Assembly (NCBI RefSeq): GCF_003086295.3
Contig: NC_092048.1
Location: 111,678,276 to 111,742,275 of the forward strand
Length of the DNA stretch: 64,000 bases
From: Arachis hypogaea
Taxonomy: Eukaryota; Streptophyta; Magnoliopsida; Fabales; Fabaceae
Direction of reading: 5' to 3'
Of this stretch, positions 23,255-35,423 are shown piece after piece. The notes under the pieces were generated by a model, which was given only the letters and a program-made list of their open reading frames with translations, had not been told where the DNA came from and did not search any database. The position numbers and the translations under genes are program-made. Each line of letters starts with the position of its first letter. Position 1 is the first letter of the stretch.

Positions 23255-23480
23255 CCTTATGTTGGAGGTGTGTCGTGACCTGGGCAGCTCGTCACCTTTG
23301 AGACCGGACACTTTGTAGTAGCCCTTTTCTAAGACTTCAGTAATCTTGAATGACTTGTTGGGATCTTCGCATTTTGATGCTAGCTTTCTGTCACCTGATT
23401 TCAGCCCGATATCATTTTGGATCACGACGAGGTCTCCAGTTGAGAAACTTCTTTGTATGACCTTCTTATGGCCATTTTTT
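23255..23480 (-). pseudogene. Element B integrase C-terminal remnant
   Basis: Translated on the minus strand with frame breaks, this resembles the end of the A and C polyproteins: an IGLKSGDRKLASK-like segment, then LEKGYYKVSGL and ELPRSRH. It is the last piece of pol. The reverse transcriptase and protease that should precede it are absent. Confidence 0.55.
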
Positions 23481-23499
23481 GTTTAGAATCTTGCTCCAA

Positions 23500-23930
23500 A
23501 AGAAGTCATATCTCCGAAAAGAGGTCGGATTTTTCTTTATAAGCTCAGATATTTTCAACCTCATTGTAGTATGACTGTTAAAAGAGGTCAGATTTTCTTC
23601 GTAAGCTCTAAAGGTGGTCGAATTTTTATTTGTAAACTTGAATCCTCAGAAGAGGTCAGATTTTCTTCATAAGCTTGGATCCTTAGAAGAGGTCGGATTT
23701 TTTTTTAAGCTTGGAAAGAGGTCGGATTTTCTTTCTAAGCTTGGAGGCTTTCAACCTCATTCTAGAGTCTGATCTTTAAAAGAAATCGGAGTTTTCTTCG
23801 TAAGCTCGGAAAGAAGTTGGATTTTTCTTTGTTAGCTCTAAGCTTATCCGACCTTATTGTAAAGTCTCTACATGAGAAAAGGTCAGATTTTTCTTTTGTC
23901 TTTCTTTATTTGCCCCAGTTGGAGTTATTG
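23500..23930. repeat. Degenerate repeats 'AAGAGGTCGGATTTTTCTT...AAGCTC' (element B)
   Basis: The word AGAGGTCGGATTTTTCTTNNTAAGCTC recurs about every 35-90 bp through this stretch and again at 24605-24930. It lies on both sides of the integrase N-terminal fragment. The irregular spacing suggests an old, scrambled tandem array. Confidence 0.6.
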
Positions 23931-24059
23931 ATTCAATGTCGTAGGAGGGTAGATAAGATGATTCTCTATTTATGGAGTTGTCCGATGTGTCTATGGTTTC
24001 AGCCTGAACTCTAACGTGTTGACTTCTTTACTTTCAGGGTTACTGAGCTGGTACTTCTA

Positions 24060-24420
24060 TTGTGGCATTTATGCCCTTACTATGAGGTATTTTACTTGTC
24101 TGGACGCTTGAAGGAACGACCCGAATAAGCCTAAACCCCATTTGGCAAAGGGTCATGGTGAGATAACACTAATGAGCTTTTCTGGCGGTGTCACGTTGAA
24201 ATTTTCATGTAACTAACACGGCGGGCACCTCTTTTCGAAGTCGGTCGCATCTTTTTGTAAAATCGGCCAATAAAAGTCGACTCGTAGCATCTTTGTCAGT
24301 GACCTTGCCTCCAGATGATTTTCATGGATGCCACTATGGATTTCATCTAGGATCCCTTCTGGTTTGAGTTCGGGACATACTTCAACATTTTTCATTTTGC
24401 TTCCTTACCAATACCACATA
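24060..24420 (-). pseudogene. Element B integrase N-terminal fragment
   Basis: A minus-strand segment resembles the integrase zinc-binding domain, with ILDEIHSGIHENHLEARSLTK and DFYWPILQKDATDFEKRCPPC (24213-24395). It matches the same region of elements A (about 12170-12310) and C. A short broken continuation toward the first catalytic Asp follows to about 24060. The catalytic core is missing. Confidence 0.7.
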
Positions 24421-24604
24421 CGTTTTCTAACCATAGGGGATCTAAGATCCAACTTCCAGGAGTGCTTGGACTTGTTTTTCACAACGTATGCTCTTTCACG
24501 GTTGAACTTTTGTTACCTCTATTGTATAGGTCAGGCAACTGGGTATACAGCTAACTTATGGTTCATGAGGTTGAGGCAAATGCTTGGCATATCGAAAGCC
24601 TTTC

Positions 24605-25298
24605 AAGCAAAGAGGTCAGAATTTTCTTTGTATCCTTAGAGGTTCTTAACCTTATTGTAGAATCTGAATTTTAAAGGAGGTTGGAATTTCTTTCTGGTAA
24701 GCTTCGAGGTTTTCGACCGCATTGTAGAGTTGATCATGAAAGAGGTAGGATTTTTTCACAAACTCCAAAAAGAGGTCGGATTTTTCTCTGTGAGCTCTAA
24801 AAGAGGTCGTAATTTCTTTTGTAAGCTTGGAGTTTTCAACCTCATTGTATAGTCAAACTTTTAAAAGAGGTCGGATATTTCTTCGTGAGCTCTAAAAGAG
24901 GTCAGATTTTATACCGTCTTGTCCGACCTGGTATACTTTTTTGAAGTTGCTGAGATGGTTATGTGGATCAGTAGATCCATAATAGGAATCTATGTTGGGA
25001 TGTTGGAAATTTCTTGGGACCTTTGCATGCATGACATCTTTAGAGAAAAGATCGTCCCCTCCAATGAAGACTAAGTCTTTGTCATCTTGACTTTCTTTTT
25101 TCTTTGGCTCGGATTCCGGTTTTCTTAGTTTATCTTCAATCTCTCTTCTGTTGTGAAGCTCTTTTCGGAATTAGCTCTCCGATTTTCTTCGTCGTTCTAA
25201 CTCGTTTTTCAAGGGGTCTCCATTTTTTATCTGAAGTTGGACGCAATTCGTCCTTTTAGATGTTGATCATCCACCATTATCAAGGGTTGAGCTCCAGG
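24605..25298 (-). pseudogene. Element B repeats, then gag start remnant
   Basis: From 24605 to about 24930 the DNA is AAGAGGTCGGATTT-type repeat. From about 25260 down to 24930 the minus strand resembles a gag N-terminus with a charged, coiled-coil-like start followed by YYGSTDPHNHLSNFKKVYQ, the beginning of the retrotransposon-gag core (compare 8500-8540). It stops there, so the rest of gag is deleted. Confidence 0.55.
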
Positions 25299-25317
25299 TC
25301 CCCAACAATGGCGCCAA

Positions 25318-26462
25318 TGTTTTGGAGGTTACCTAAAACTGGATCGTATTTGGGTCTGGACAGGTCCAAGCTCTCAAAGAGGTGGTGACCGACTTAAGCT
25401 TTGTCTGGTAGCCTCCATCCGAGTTGTTTGTGGGGAGATGGGGGGTGATACCTGCAAGACGAGCCTATACCCAAGTTAACATGGGTTTAAGCATTGTTAT
25501 TAAAATCCAGAATTGAAAATTTGTTCAAAATGCTAAAGGCAGGTTCGAAACCCCTACCTTCATAACTAGAGGCGCCGTTTACAGCCACTAGGCTGTTGTG
25601 CTCTTCTTTAATATATATGCAAATTATAATATATATAAATATCTTTCATCAAATTAATTCTATTTAATTTATTTTAATTTTAGTTATAAACTCACTCATT
25701 CTTAAATTAATTATATTTTTATTCAACAATAATTATAAACTCACTTATTTTTTCTTTTCATAATTATATAATATCTATTAATATTATTTTTCAATAAATA
25801 CTTATAATATATAATAATATAATAAATATAAACTAATTAATAAATTATTAAAATTTAAAAAAATAGTAGTTATTTTAATATAAAAACAAAATAAAAATAT
25901 TTATGATAGAGTAAAAATAATAAAATATTTATTATTTTTGTTCCATATTATTTTAAAATATCTTGATATTTTTAAAATATTAGTAAAAATATGTATTTTA
26001 AATTTTAATTTTAAATTTTTAACTATTTTTTATTTTTTATTTATATAGGACCGAGTCAACCGGTTCAACCAGTAATTTATCGGTTGAACCAGTGATCCAG
26101 TAACCTGACCGGTTCGATCACTGATTTGGTTCTGACAACTATGATTTAAAGCAAGTTTATAGTATATTGGATCTTAAGTATACCTGAGGGGTGTCAGTGT
26201 ATTTATAAGTGATGAGTCAATAACTACTGTTGGAGTAGTTCCACTATTGGTGGTGGATAACCATCCCCTTTTTTAGGGGTTGTTGAGATCTCTCTTCTAG
26301 AAGTATGTGAGAGATAGTAGGAATTAGTTATAACTCCTTTAGGGGGGAGTTCTCACTTTGTAGCATCTTGTCCGACCTCTTGAGATGTCGGTTACTCGGT
26401 AGCTGTTTTCTGGACTTTCTCTGCTTTGGGTCTGGCTTATATTTTGGGGCAGGATACGAACA
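25318..26462 (-). repeat. Element B 5' LTR, enlarged by a hAT-like insertion
   Basis: The LTR starts TGTTTTGGAGG beside the primer site (25299-25316) and ends ATACGAACA before the target duplication ATGTT. Without the 0.65-kb insertion at 25492-26143 its length is about 490 bp, near the 530 bp of the partner copy. Confidence 0.82.
25492..26143. mobile_element. Non-autonomous hAT-like element
   Basis: It interrupts the element B LTR. Flanks read GGTTTAAG on the left and ATTTAAAG on the right, a degraded 8-bp duplication. Ends are CATTGTTATTAAAATCC and, inverted, CATAGTTGTCAGAACC. The right end is rich in CCGGTT/AACCGG words, a known style of legume hAT-derived repeats. The centre is AT-rich with no transposase. 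Confidence 0.6.
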
Positions 26463-26734
26463 ATGTTGATTGTGAATTTGTGACTACAGTTTAGTTTGCT
26501 TGTTTTTTCATCAAAATTTCTATTTTTTTTTGACTTGGCCATGGGCCAGAAGACTGACCCGGCCCACAACCTGGAACCCGCACCTGCCCAGGCCCAGAAC
26601 CCTACACCCAGAAACTGAATTCGCCCATCTCTTCACCCTCACTGCCCGATTCAACCTGCAGAGACAAGCTTCTTCTTCAAGATAGAGCTGTCGTCGCTCC
26701 GCCATTGACTTTGGACGTGCTGAGCTCGGAGCCT

Positions 26735-29700
26735 TCATGCATGGCGCTGATCCTGCAATGTTTCCTCCTGGGCGGACTCACCAGCTTCCTTTCGCATCTC
26801 AATCATTGTTGGCGTTCTGTGTTCAGCCGGCGCAGAGTCCGTCCCTCGTTGCAACTCCCGGTGGTGTCGTTGAGTTATTCCTGCAGATGCTGATTTCGCA
26901 TTTGTGGTTTCTCCGCTGCAGCCCCTATGCCGAGCAAGGTTCTGCCCAGATTGAAATTTGATCTCGTTCCCACCTCTGAGCATCTTCCTTATACTGCTAG
27001 TGTCCCTGCTGGAATCATTCATCAGCCTTTGCGAAGTCGTGGGTTGAAGCCGCCGATCCCCCTGTGATGCGTGGTTGTTCCAGGTTTCCGCTTCCACCCG
27101 CCCCGGTAATCCTTTATCACTTTGACCTTCTTGAAGGTTGGTTGAAACTGAAACCTGGTTGTCTTGAGTTTGATTGTGATGATTGTTCTGAAGATTAGCG
27201 AATCCTGCTTCCTTTCTGATTATGTTCCTGACCTGTACAGGCGGAGATACTGCCCGCTGCCTCTGTAGCTGGTTTCCTGCTGCCATCGCTGCCAGTTGGT
27301 GAGCTGAGATGTTACCTTCACGTGGAGTCCAAGTAGCTCCCACATCCGGCGCCTCTTCCAGCATTAGCAGAATGTCCCTAATGATTGCGTCTGCTTCAGC
27401 TAAGGGCATTCTTGCCTTGATTGCTTGAACCAATGGTAAACAATCTGATTCGATTATACAGTTCCTTATCTGCAGATTTTTTGTGAGAATAATAGCTTCT
27501 CTATATGCTTGTGCTTCAGCTGCTAAAACTGATATTGTTTTGAATTTTGATGTTATTCCTGTAATGATTTTTCCTTGCCAGTCCCTGATTACTGCTGCTG
27601 TTGCTGCGATTCCTATTTCCCTGTGAAAGGCCGCGTCTATGTTCACTTTCACCTTGTTGCGAGGAGGAGGCCTCTAGGTAATTCTTCTATTCTCTCCATT
27701 CCTGCCTGCTATATCTTTGTTATCTCTGTTTAAGCCCTTAGTTGCAATAATGTGTTCTGCTGCAATCTGTTCTGAATGAATTATTGTCTGCTGTGGATTG
27801 AGTCTTGTCTGTTGGAATATGTGCTGGTTTCTTGCTTTCCAAATGCACCAACACACACATCCTAGTTTGCACAATACCTTGTCATGTTCATTTCCTGCCA
27901 CTGTCTTGATTTTGTCAATTGTACTCCTTAACCATTTTTCAAAGGATCCCACATTAAAAGCCGTAGGCACAATTTAAAGACTAGATCCAAACCACACCAC
28001 TCTAGTCCACGGGCATAATAGTAACATATGTTGAATAGTCTCCTCTTGTTCCTGGCATATGCTGCACATCGGTGTAGGTGCACTTCTGCGCTGATGTAAT
28101 TTCGCGTTTACTGGCAAAATTCCATACACCGCTTTCCATAAAAACATTATGACCTTTTCCAGAACCGGTAACCTCCAAATCCTCTCCCATATCTCCTTCA
28201 AGTTCTGGCTTGTCGAAGCTTTGGCGAGCATTGTCTCTACCCTTGTATCTTTCTCCTCCTTCGCTGCCTGGTATCCGGATCTGACTGAGTACGGTCCGTC
28301 GTTCCTATATGGCCAAATAAAATGATCCTTCTTGTTAATCAAACTGATAGGCGTTCTGGTTATCAGCTCAAGCACATTACCATGAAAAATATCCCTAATT
28401 TTTTCTAAGTCCCAGCCCTCGCCCTCTCTTATTAGCTCGCTCACTCTTTTATGTTGAGTTTCTCCGAATCTCCTCAACTTTTCTGTTCCTACCACCCAAT
28501 TATCTTCCCAGATATCTATTCCTTCCCCACTTCCTACACTCCACCTTCCCTTCTTTCTGAGAAAATCTCTGCCTTCCAAGATACTCTTCCATATCCATGA
28601 TGCGTTCCTTCCTCTCCCCGCTTCCCATAGGCTGCAATTAGGATAGTAAATGGCCTTTAGAATCCGAGCCCATATTGCATCTTCCTCCTTTAGAAGTCTC
28701 CAAGCTTGCTTAGCCAAGAGAGCTGTGTTTTGGCATTCAAAATCCTTAAACCCCAAGCCTCCGTTCAATTTGCTTCTGGTCATTTTTGTCCAGCTCTTCC
28801 AATGAATACTTCTATTCTTGCCGTAGTTAGTCCACCAGAATCTCGCAATTGCTGATTCAATTTTTCTGTGAAAAGACTTAAGAAATTTGATGATGTTCAT
28901 GGCATAGACTGGAATCGCCTGTATAACAGCTTTTATCAAAACCTCCTTCCCGGCTTGATTTAAGAGTTTCTCTTTCCATCCTTGCATTTTATCTAGAATC
29001 TTTTCTTGTATCCACTCTAGCGCCTTGTTCTTGGATCTGCCCCATGTAGCTGGTAATCCTAGGTATCTTCCTGGTTCTTCCCACGATGCCATTCTGGTGA
29101 TCTCTTCAATATTTACTCTCCTTTGAATCGATACCTGGCTTCCGAAGATCAGACCGAATTTCTCAGTATTTATTCTCTGTCCTGATGCCTCTGTGTACTT
29201 GTTTATGATCTGAATTAGTTGGTAAATCTCCTCTTCTTGCGCTCCTGCAAAAATGATACAATCATCAGCGAATAATAGGTGAGTTATGACCGGTGCAGTT
29301 GGAGCTAATCTTATTTCTGAAATGAGGTTATCCGTCAACGCCCTTTCCATCAGTACGGTAAAACTTTCCGCTGCTATGATAAAGAGATAGGGTGATAGAG
29401 GATCTCCCTGTCTGAGTCCCCTTTGAGGGTGGATCTTGGCTGACAATTTTCCATTGATCTTAAATCTATAAGTGGTACTCTTAACGCAACTCATCATCAG
29501 TTTCACCCATTCTCTGCTGAAGCCGAACTTTTCCATTACCCTTTGCAAGAAATTCCATTCCAATCTGTCATAAGCCTTATTCATGTCCAATTTGATGGCT
29601 ATGTCATTGCTTCCATTATTTCCTTTTCCGTTTAATTTGTGAAAAACTTCCTGCACTACTACTATATTATCTTGTATTAGTCTGCCTTTTATAAAGGCGC

Positions 29701-31330
29701 TCTGAACTGGAGATATGATGACATCAAGAACTTTCCTTAACCTTCCAACCAAGACCTTCGTCATAATCTTATATATGAAATTACAGCAGCTTATGGGTCT
29801 GAGATGGTTCAATCTTTCCAGTTGCCTCACTTTGGGAATCAAAACCACAATTGTTTCTCCTATGTCCTCTGGTAACCTGCCATCTTCAAAGATATGCCTC
29901 ATCACACCACACACTTCTTTACCCAGAATATCCCAATGCTTTTGGGAAAAAAAAGTCCGTTTAACCCGTCTGGTCCCGGGGCCTTTAAGCTTCCCATGTT
30001 AAAAACTGCGTCCTTAATTTCCTCATCTTTTATCTTTCCCATAAGATCATCATTCATCTCTCTCGTGACCCTCGTAGATATATCTCTTATGCAGTCTTCC
30101 ATGTTCCTATCCCCTTCCGAAGTAAACAATTTGGTGAAATGTGTTTCTACTAGCCTCATTATGTTTTCCTCTCCCTGTATCCACTGTCCAGCCTCATTTT
30201 TTAATTTGCCAATCCTATTCCTCATTCTTCTTTGTATGGTTGTTGCATGAAAGAAGGCTGTGTTTTTGTCTCTCCATTTTAGCCATTTCAACCTTGATCT
30301 TTGCCCCTAGTATTTTTCTTCTTGTTTCCAAAGATCAGTTATCTGGTTCTTCAACTCCCTTTCTCTTATCTGATCTCTGTCTATCATATCGCCTTCCTGA
30401 ATTTGATGTATCTCTTTTTCCTTTTTTTTTTATTTCTTTATCTGCTCTTTTGAACCTTCTCTTGCTCCACTCCGTCAACTCCCTTATGCATCTACTCTTG
30501 TTTCTATTAAACTGACTCCAACAGTTTCTGTTTCCTACATCCTGCTCCCAGCTTCTCCTAACTACCTCTTCACACTCCTCATACTCAGCCCAAAAGGCCT
30601 CAAACTTGAATTCTTTTTTTATCCGATTTTTCGGTTGTGTTTCCAAAATTAGGGCGCAATGGTCCAAACTTATGGCCGGAGCGGCTCTAAGAATAACATT
30701 CTGATGTATATTCAGGCATTTCCAATTCACTAGCACCCTATCTAGCCTTTTCCTAGTGACAAAGTTATTTCTTGGGTTGCTATACCAAGTGTACCTACTG
30801 CCTTTAAGATCAATATCCATTAAACGATTCTCATCTACAAACCTTCTAAAAGTATTCAAATAAATTCTTGGCTGTGGATGAAGGCCTACCTTTTTGTCTT
30901 GATTTAGAATATCATTGAAGTCCCCCAAAAACGCTTGAGGTTCTTCCCTGCTCCTATTACTTACCGTTAGCTCCTGCCAAAGTCTTCTTCGCTTTTGGAA
31001 AACTGGGTTACCATACACAAAAACACCTTGCCATTTCATACCATTATTGATGTTAATACTAGCTTTAATATAATTATCACACCACTCATAAACATTAATA
31101 TTAGTATTAGATTTCCATAATAAACATAGCCCACCGGACAGGCCCCGGGGTTCTATGCAAAATAACTTGTCAAAATTCAACCTTCTTCTTATCCTATTCA
31201 TTCTTTCCTAATTGGCCCTGGTTTCCATTAAAAACATTATAAGCGGCTTAACTTTTTTACAAAGTTTATGCAACTCAGAAACTGTCAGGGCAGCCGCTAT
31301 TCCCCGATAATTCCAGCAAATGATACTCAT
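26735..31330 (-). pseudogene. LINE ORF2: endonuclease, reverse transcriptase, zf-RVT, RNase H
   Basis: About 1530 residues if uninterrupted. In order: endonuclease-exonuclease domain from MSIICWNYRGI (31330) through FLGDFNDI and LDHCALIL (about 30650); reverse transcriptase with KAPGPDGLNG, LRPISCCNFIYK, GLRQGDPLSPYLF and the catalytic FADD (29261-29272); a zinc-finger zf-RVT region with CSICQEQEETIQHMLLLCP (about 28010-28060); and a plant-type RNase H beginning VNIDAAFH (27650). Stops lie at 31208-31210, 27974-27976 and 27674-27676. Frameshifts occur at a T run near 30421-30432 and an A run near 29945-29952. RNase H after the reverse transcriptase is typical of plant L1 lineages. It is not translatable as one protein. 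Confidence 0.9.
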
Positions 31331-33121
31331 GGCTGAGGTTGGGGCATGTTTAGGCCCGCCTCCTCAGCCATTTGTATTCCTATAATTTGACCAGAACCAT
31401 ATTTAACTAGTTGATACTCCCCTGTAGCCTTGGTGTTGCAGTTGTTCTTTGTCTTCTTGGGTTCTCTGTCTTCTTGATCCTCCTGCTCATCCCTATAAGT
31501 TAGCATTGGAATCTGTTTAGTTTCTCGTTTCCTCTTCAAGTTCAGCTTGAATTCCAACTTTTTTGCTAGTTGCGTTTCCCAATCTGTCTGTGCTTCCATT
31601 CCTTTCTCTTCATCATCATCACTTGCTAACTCAACATAGTAGATATTCTCCCCTGGCTTGACTTGTTGATCCACACCTTTCTGTTTTGTCTTCTGTGCTT
31701 CCTCGGCTGGACTTCTTAAAGCATTCTTCTCTTTTTCCCCCTTCATTAGTTCTTGGTTTTCTTTTTCTTCTATTCTGGTTTCACACGCTTGTTTGTTCCA
31801 CTTCCTTGCTAACATAAGCCTTTTTAATTCTTGGCCAACGGTTTCTTTTTCTTTATTTCCAAGGCCCATTTGCCACTCTCCTATTTTATAGCTGTTCACT
31901 TCTTTCCCTTCAGTTGTATATTTATTCAGCCCAGATCCTTCACCTTTCCTTGCTTGCTGGTATAAGGCCCCTGTTTTGGGCCCAATCTCCCTTGTTTGTC
32001 CATTTCCATCTGATTCCTTAGCCTCATTCCTCCTTACTTCCTTTTGGGCCTTTTGGATGTTGGCCCATTCATTCTTCCTCTCTCTTATCTCTTTAATTAG
32101 ATTGCTGATTTTATAGGCTGCACCTAGGTCTTGTTGCGTATCCCCCTCTTCCTGAAAATCAAGGATTCTAGGTACTTCTTCTACCTACTCTTCTGCGTCT
32201 GCCATTTCTTCTTCTCTCCTCATTTGATTTTTCCATACACTTTCCTCCCGGATTTTCTGCTGTGAGACTCTCTGTGCCATAAACCTACTCTCCTAAGAGC
32301 TTCGTTCTTCGCTACTCTCTCTCTCTCTCAGGGTTCCTTTGTTCACGCGCTTGCTCTTCCCCATCCTGCCTCCATCCTCCTTGTTCTGAGGTGCCTCCTC
32401 CCATGGTTGGACCTGATCGACCCTGGCTTACTCCCAGTCCCGGTGCATATTTCTTCTTAGTTGGATCCCAGCATGCCATGGCTGTCAGATTCTTGCATGT
32501 TTTCTTCTCATACCCTAGTATACCACAGTTGAAGCAATAGCTGTCCGGCAGCCTCTCATACTTGAAAAAAACCCACAAAGGTGGCAGATTCTCTCTATCT
32601 AACCAGAATCCTGTAGGTAAAGCCTTAGTAATGTTAATACTCACCCTGATTCTCAGATAAGTTCTCCTCAGGACTCCATCCGTTTTTGGTTCTTCCGCTT
32701 CGACCAAAACTCCTAACATTTCTCCGATGAGAATACCTGTTTCTTTCTCCATGAAGTCATATGGAATGCCATGCACTTAAATCCAGAATTCCATGTAATC
32801 ATGGTCAACTTCAAAAACTGACTCGCCCTCCCTCCATAATTGAAGATTAACCATATTTCCTTTGACACTCCATGGTCCATTCTGCATGATTTGCAGCTCT
32901 TTCTTCCTGTCTTTGAAGCTGAATAGTATCTTCTTCCATCCAATGTCTGTAATTGCCACTCCTTGAGGGTTTCCTCACATTCCTAGCAAAGCATTTTTGT
33001 ATGTTTTGAACTTTATCTCCTTGTCACTTATTACCTTGCCCACTACATTTAAGCAGTCTTTTTTATACCCCAGCTCTCCAAGCTTATTAAGCTTTATGAC
33101 TTTTTCTTCAATGTTGTTCAT
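31327..33121 (-). pseudogene. LINE ORF1: DUF4283-type RNA-binding and zinc-knuckle protein
   Basis: This is the nucleic-acid chaperone frame of a plant L1. ATG is at 33121. The N-terminal part, with WKKILFSFKDRKKELQIMQNGPWS and LPTGFWLDRE, matches the DUF4283 type. It is followed by CFNCGILGYEKKTC (about 32505-32545), a zinc knuckle whose expected His is Tyr. A charged Lys/Glu-rich tail (31899-31327) ends where ORF2 starts. Stops occur near 32978 and 32777, and the frame changes between 32312 and 31899. Confidence 0.8.
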
Positions 33122-33250
33122 GATGAGAGATATTGAAGATTAAATGTTGTGTGTTTTAGGTTCAGGTGGTTTTGACCGTTCAAAAGGGGTAAATATTATG
33201 TGAGAAAGAAGATCTGCTGGTTGATTCAAGGCTAAAAATAAATTCTTTTT

Positions 33251-34288
33251 TTTTTTTGGAGAAGAACCCGAAGTTCTCACAAAACTCTCCTTATGAGAGA
33301 AGAAGTGCTCCCTGAACAGAGCGAGACAATGCTACCGTACCATCTTTTTATCCTTATCAAAATTTCTGTTTTAAAACGCACTATATATGTTTTTGCCTTT
33401 TTGGTCGGAGACAAGAACGATACAAGAGTAGTGCTGCTTACGCGGATGGGTTGGGCCAAAAGATACTGGACTAACCTCAGATCTAAAATACTAGCCTGGC
33501 ATGAGATACAAAGGGCCTAGTTCAGCAATTCTGGTCAAGTCTATACCTCTTAGTTGACTAAACAGAGAGGATTCTATTATGACCACAAAAAAAAAAAAAA
33601 AAGGAAGGTTCTTAACATGTTTCCAACATTTCAACAATTCAACCACATACGTGCACGATTGACCATCACAATTTTTGTCTTTAAAGTTGTCAAATCCTCA
33701 TTCAATATTAAAATCTGGTAATTGTTCTTTGGCTCATGGAGTCTTGACATAAGAAAGAAACCGTATAGCCCTAGTCAACAAGGGAGTTGCAAATAGAAGC
33801 GTCGGATCACACGTGATCCTTTCTTTGGTTCTATCTGAAATGTTTATGGTTTCATTGGTCTGAACTTTGAATAAGATGTATATTCAGTTAGTATGATATA
33901 AAAAAAAAATATCTGGTAACTGTTCTCTCTGTCTTTAGTTGTTATTAAAATAATGAGTAAATATTTAAATTAGTTCTTAATAAATTTTAAATTTGATATT
34001 TTAATTTTCAGTTAATTTTTACTTTTCTAGATGTCTCAAGAATTACTTTTGTCAACATATTCATCCTTTGTGATTTTCATTAAAATTATTAGTCAAAATG
34101 ACATTTTTTTTGAGAGATGTCTAAATAATTCTTTTTTTTCTATCTATAAAGTATACACACTCATCTAAAATAACATGGATATTCTTTACTCCACTTGATC
34201 AAAATATCTTTTAATAAACATTATAATTGTATATATAAATTAGTAACAATTATTTAGTTGATTCAAATAATATTAACAATAATAATAA
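33251..34288. other. Intergenic, no gene seen
   Basis: T and A runs flank the segment (about 33246-33258 and 33585-33602). Nothing in between supports a gene or a known repeat. The A-run end could be a decayed retroposon tail. Confidence 0.4.
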
Positions 34289-34820
34289 AGAGTAAAGTAT
34301 CGTTTTTGTCCCCAACATTTGGGGTAAATCCTATTTGTGTCCCTAACGTTTAAATCGTCCTATTTGTATCTCTAACGTTTGTAAAAGTGATTCAATGTTA
34401 TCCTGCCGTCAATTACACATCATTAGCGCTTTAGTTTGAGTTTTAAAAATCTCTTCTTGAAGTTAGAATACAAATGTCTGAGATAGAATCGATGATCTAC
34501 TCCGAAAAATAGCTCATCTAATGTTGAAACTAATTCCTACAACATTTACATAATTCACTTTTCTGGGACATAATTGAATCTAAACACAAATAGTGGGTAT
34601 AATATTAAAACCGAACACATCCAAGTGAGACCTAATTGAGAATGAATGCATTCAAGTGAGAATAATTAAAAAATATAATCTGATTTGTTAGTAAAATTCA
34701 TAGTAGAATAACATTGAATCACTTTTATAAACGTTAAGGATACAAATAAGACGATTTAAATGTTAGGAACACAAATAGAACTTACTCCAAACGTTAGGAA
34801 CAAAAACAATACTTTACTCT
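34289..34820. mobile_element. MULE-type non-autonomous TIR element
   Basis: It starts AGAGTAAAGTATCGTTTTTG and ends with the mirror image CAAAAACAATACTTTACTCT. The inverted repeats reach about 130 bp each and include the GTCCC(C/T)AACGTTT words common in this class. Flanks AATAATAA and AATAACAA differ by one base. Length is 532 bp with no transposase. Confidence 0.68.
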
Positions 34821-34949
34821 AATAACAAATATTATAATTTATTATAAAAATATTTAATTTTAAATCTTTAATATATTTCATAATTAATGATAAATATTAA
34901 AAATAAATAAAATTTATTATATTAATAATAAATATATTTGAATTAACCA

Positions 34950-34997
<48 letters not shown>
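34950..34997. repeat. (AAT)n microsatellite
   Basis: About 16 uninterrupted AAT units. It is a simple-sequence repeat likely to vary in length between plants. Confidence 0.9.
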
Positions 34998-35423
34998 TAA
35001 ATGGTATTTTGGTCAAGATGACTAAAGAATACGTTATTTTAATTTTGCAGATGAGACGATGAAGAGTGTTATTTTTTTATTTTGTTTTAATATTCATACT
35101 AGACAAATAAATACTTAACACATTTTATTATAAAACAATTAGATTAAAAAAACAAATGAATTTTACAAACACGTGTGCTAAGGACACATTTAGAAACACC
35201 ATAAAAAATATTTTATTAAAAATTATTGAAAACATAATTTTTTTTTATATTAAATTCATCAAAAATTTAAAAATTTTTATTATTATACTCTTAAAAAGTA
35301 TTCACACAAGATGCCTAATTACAAATTAGGTAGGTTATGTTAAAACACAATAACATAGAGAAGAACAGAAAATTTAAGCTACCCAATATATAGTCATCCA
35401 AGATGAATCTATTGTGGGAACGG

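Larger units (their letters stand above)
7220..26462 (-). mobile_element. Gypsy element B, minus strand, internally deleted, split by element A
   Basis: An LTR retrotransposon flanked by the 5-bp duplication ATGTT (7215-7219 and 26463-26467). Its 5' LTR is at 25318-26462 and its 3' LTR at 7220-18344, the latter interrupted by element A. Without nested insertions the element is about 7 kb. The internal order from the 5' end is: primer site, gag start, tandem repeats, integrase N-terminal fragment, repeats, integrase C-terminus, repeat-rich DNA, decayed antisense gene, repeat-rich DNA, polypurine tract, 3' LTR. Most of gag, the protease and the whole reverse transcriptase are missing, so it can move only with help from a related element, if at all. 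It shares LTR ends and primer site type with A and C. Confidence 0.85.
26515..33250 (-). mobile_element. L1-type LINE, near full length, decayed
   Basis: A non-LTR retrotransposon in reverse orientation. It contains ORF1 (33121-31327) and ORF2 (31330-26735), a 3' untranslated end, and a T run at about 26520-26530 that is the poly(A) tail seen from the other strand. The ORF1 stop and ORF2 start overlap as ATGA at 31330-31327. The 5' boundary near 33170-33250 is uncertain; no clear target duplication could be matched. The element abuts the right target duplication of element B. Confidence 0.88.

Noticed and set aside
25550..25560. GGTTCGAAACC, a perfect match to the tRNA/SINE B box
   Set aside because: No A box or tRNA-like fold lies at the right distance upstream, and the sequence is inside a hAT-like insertion.
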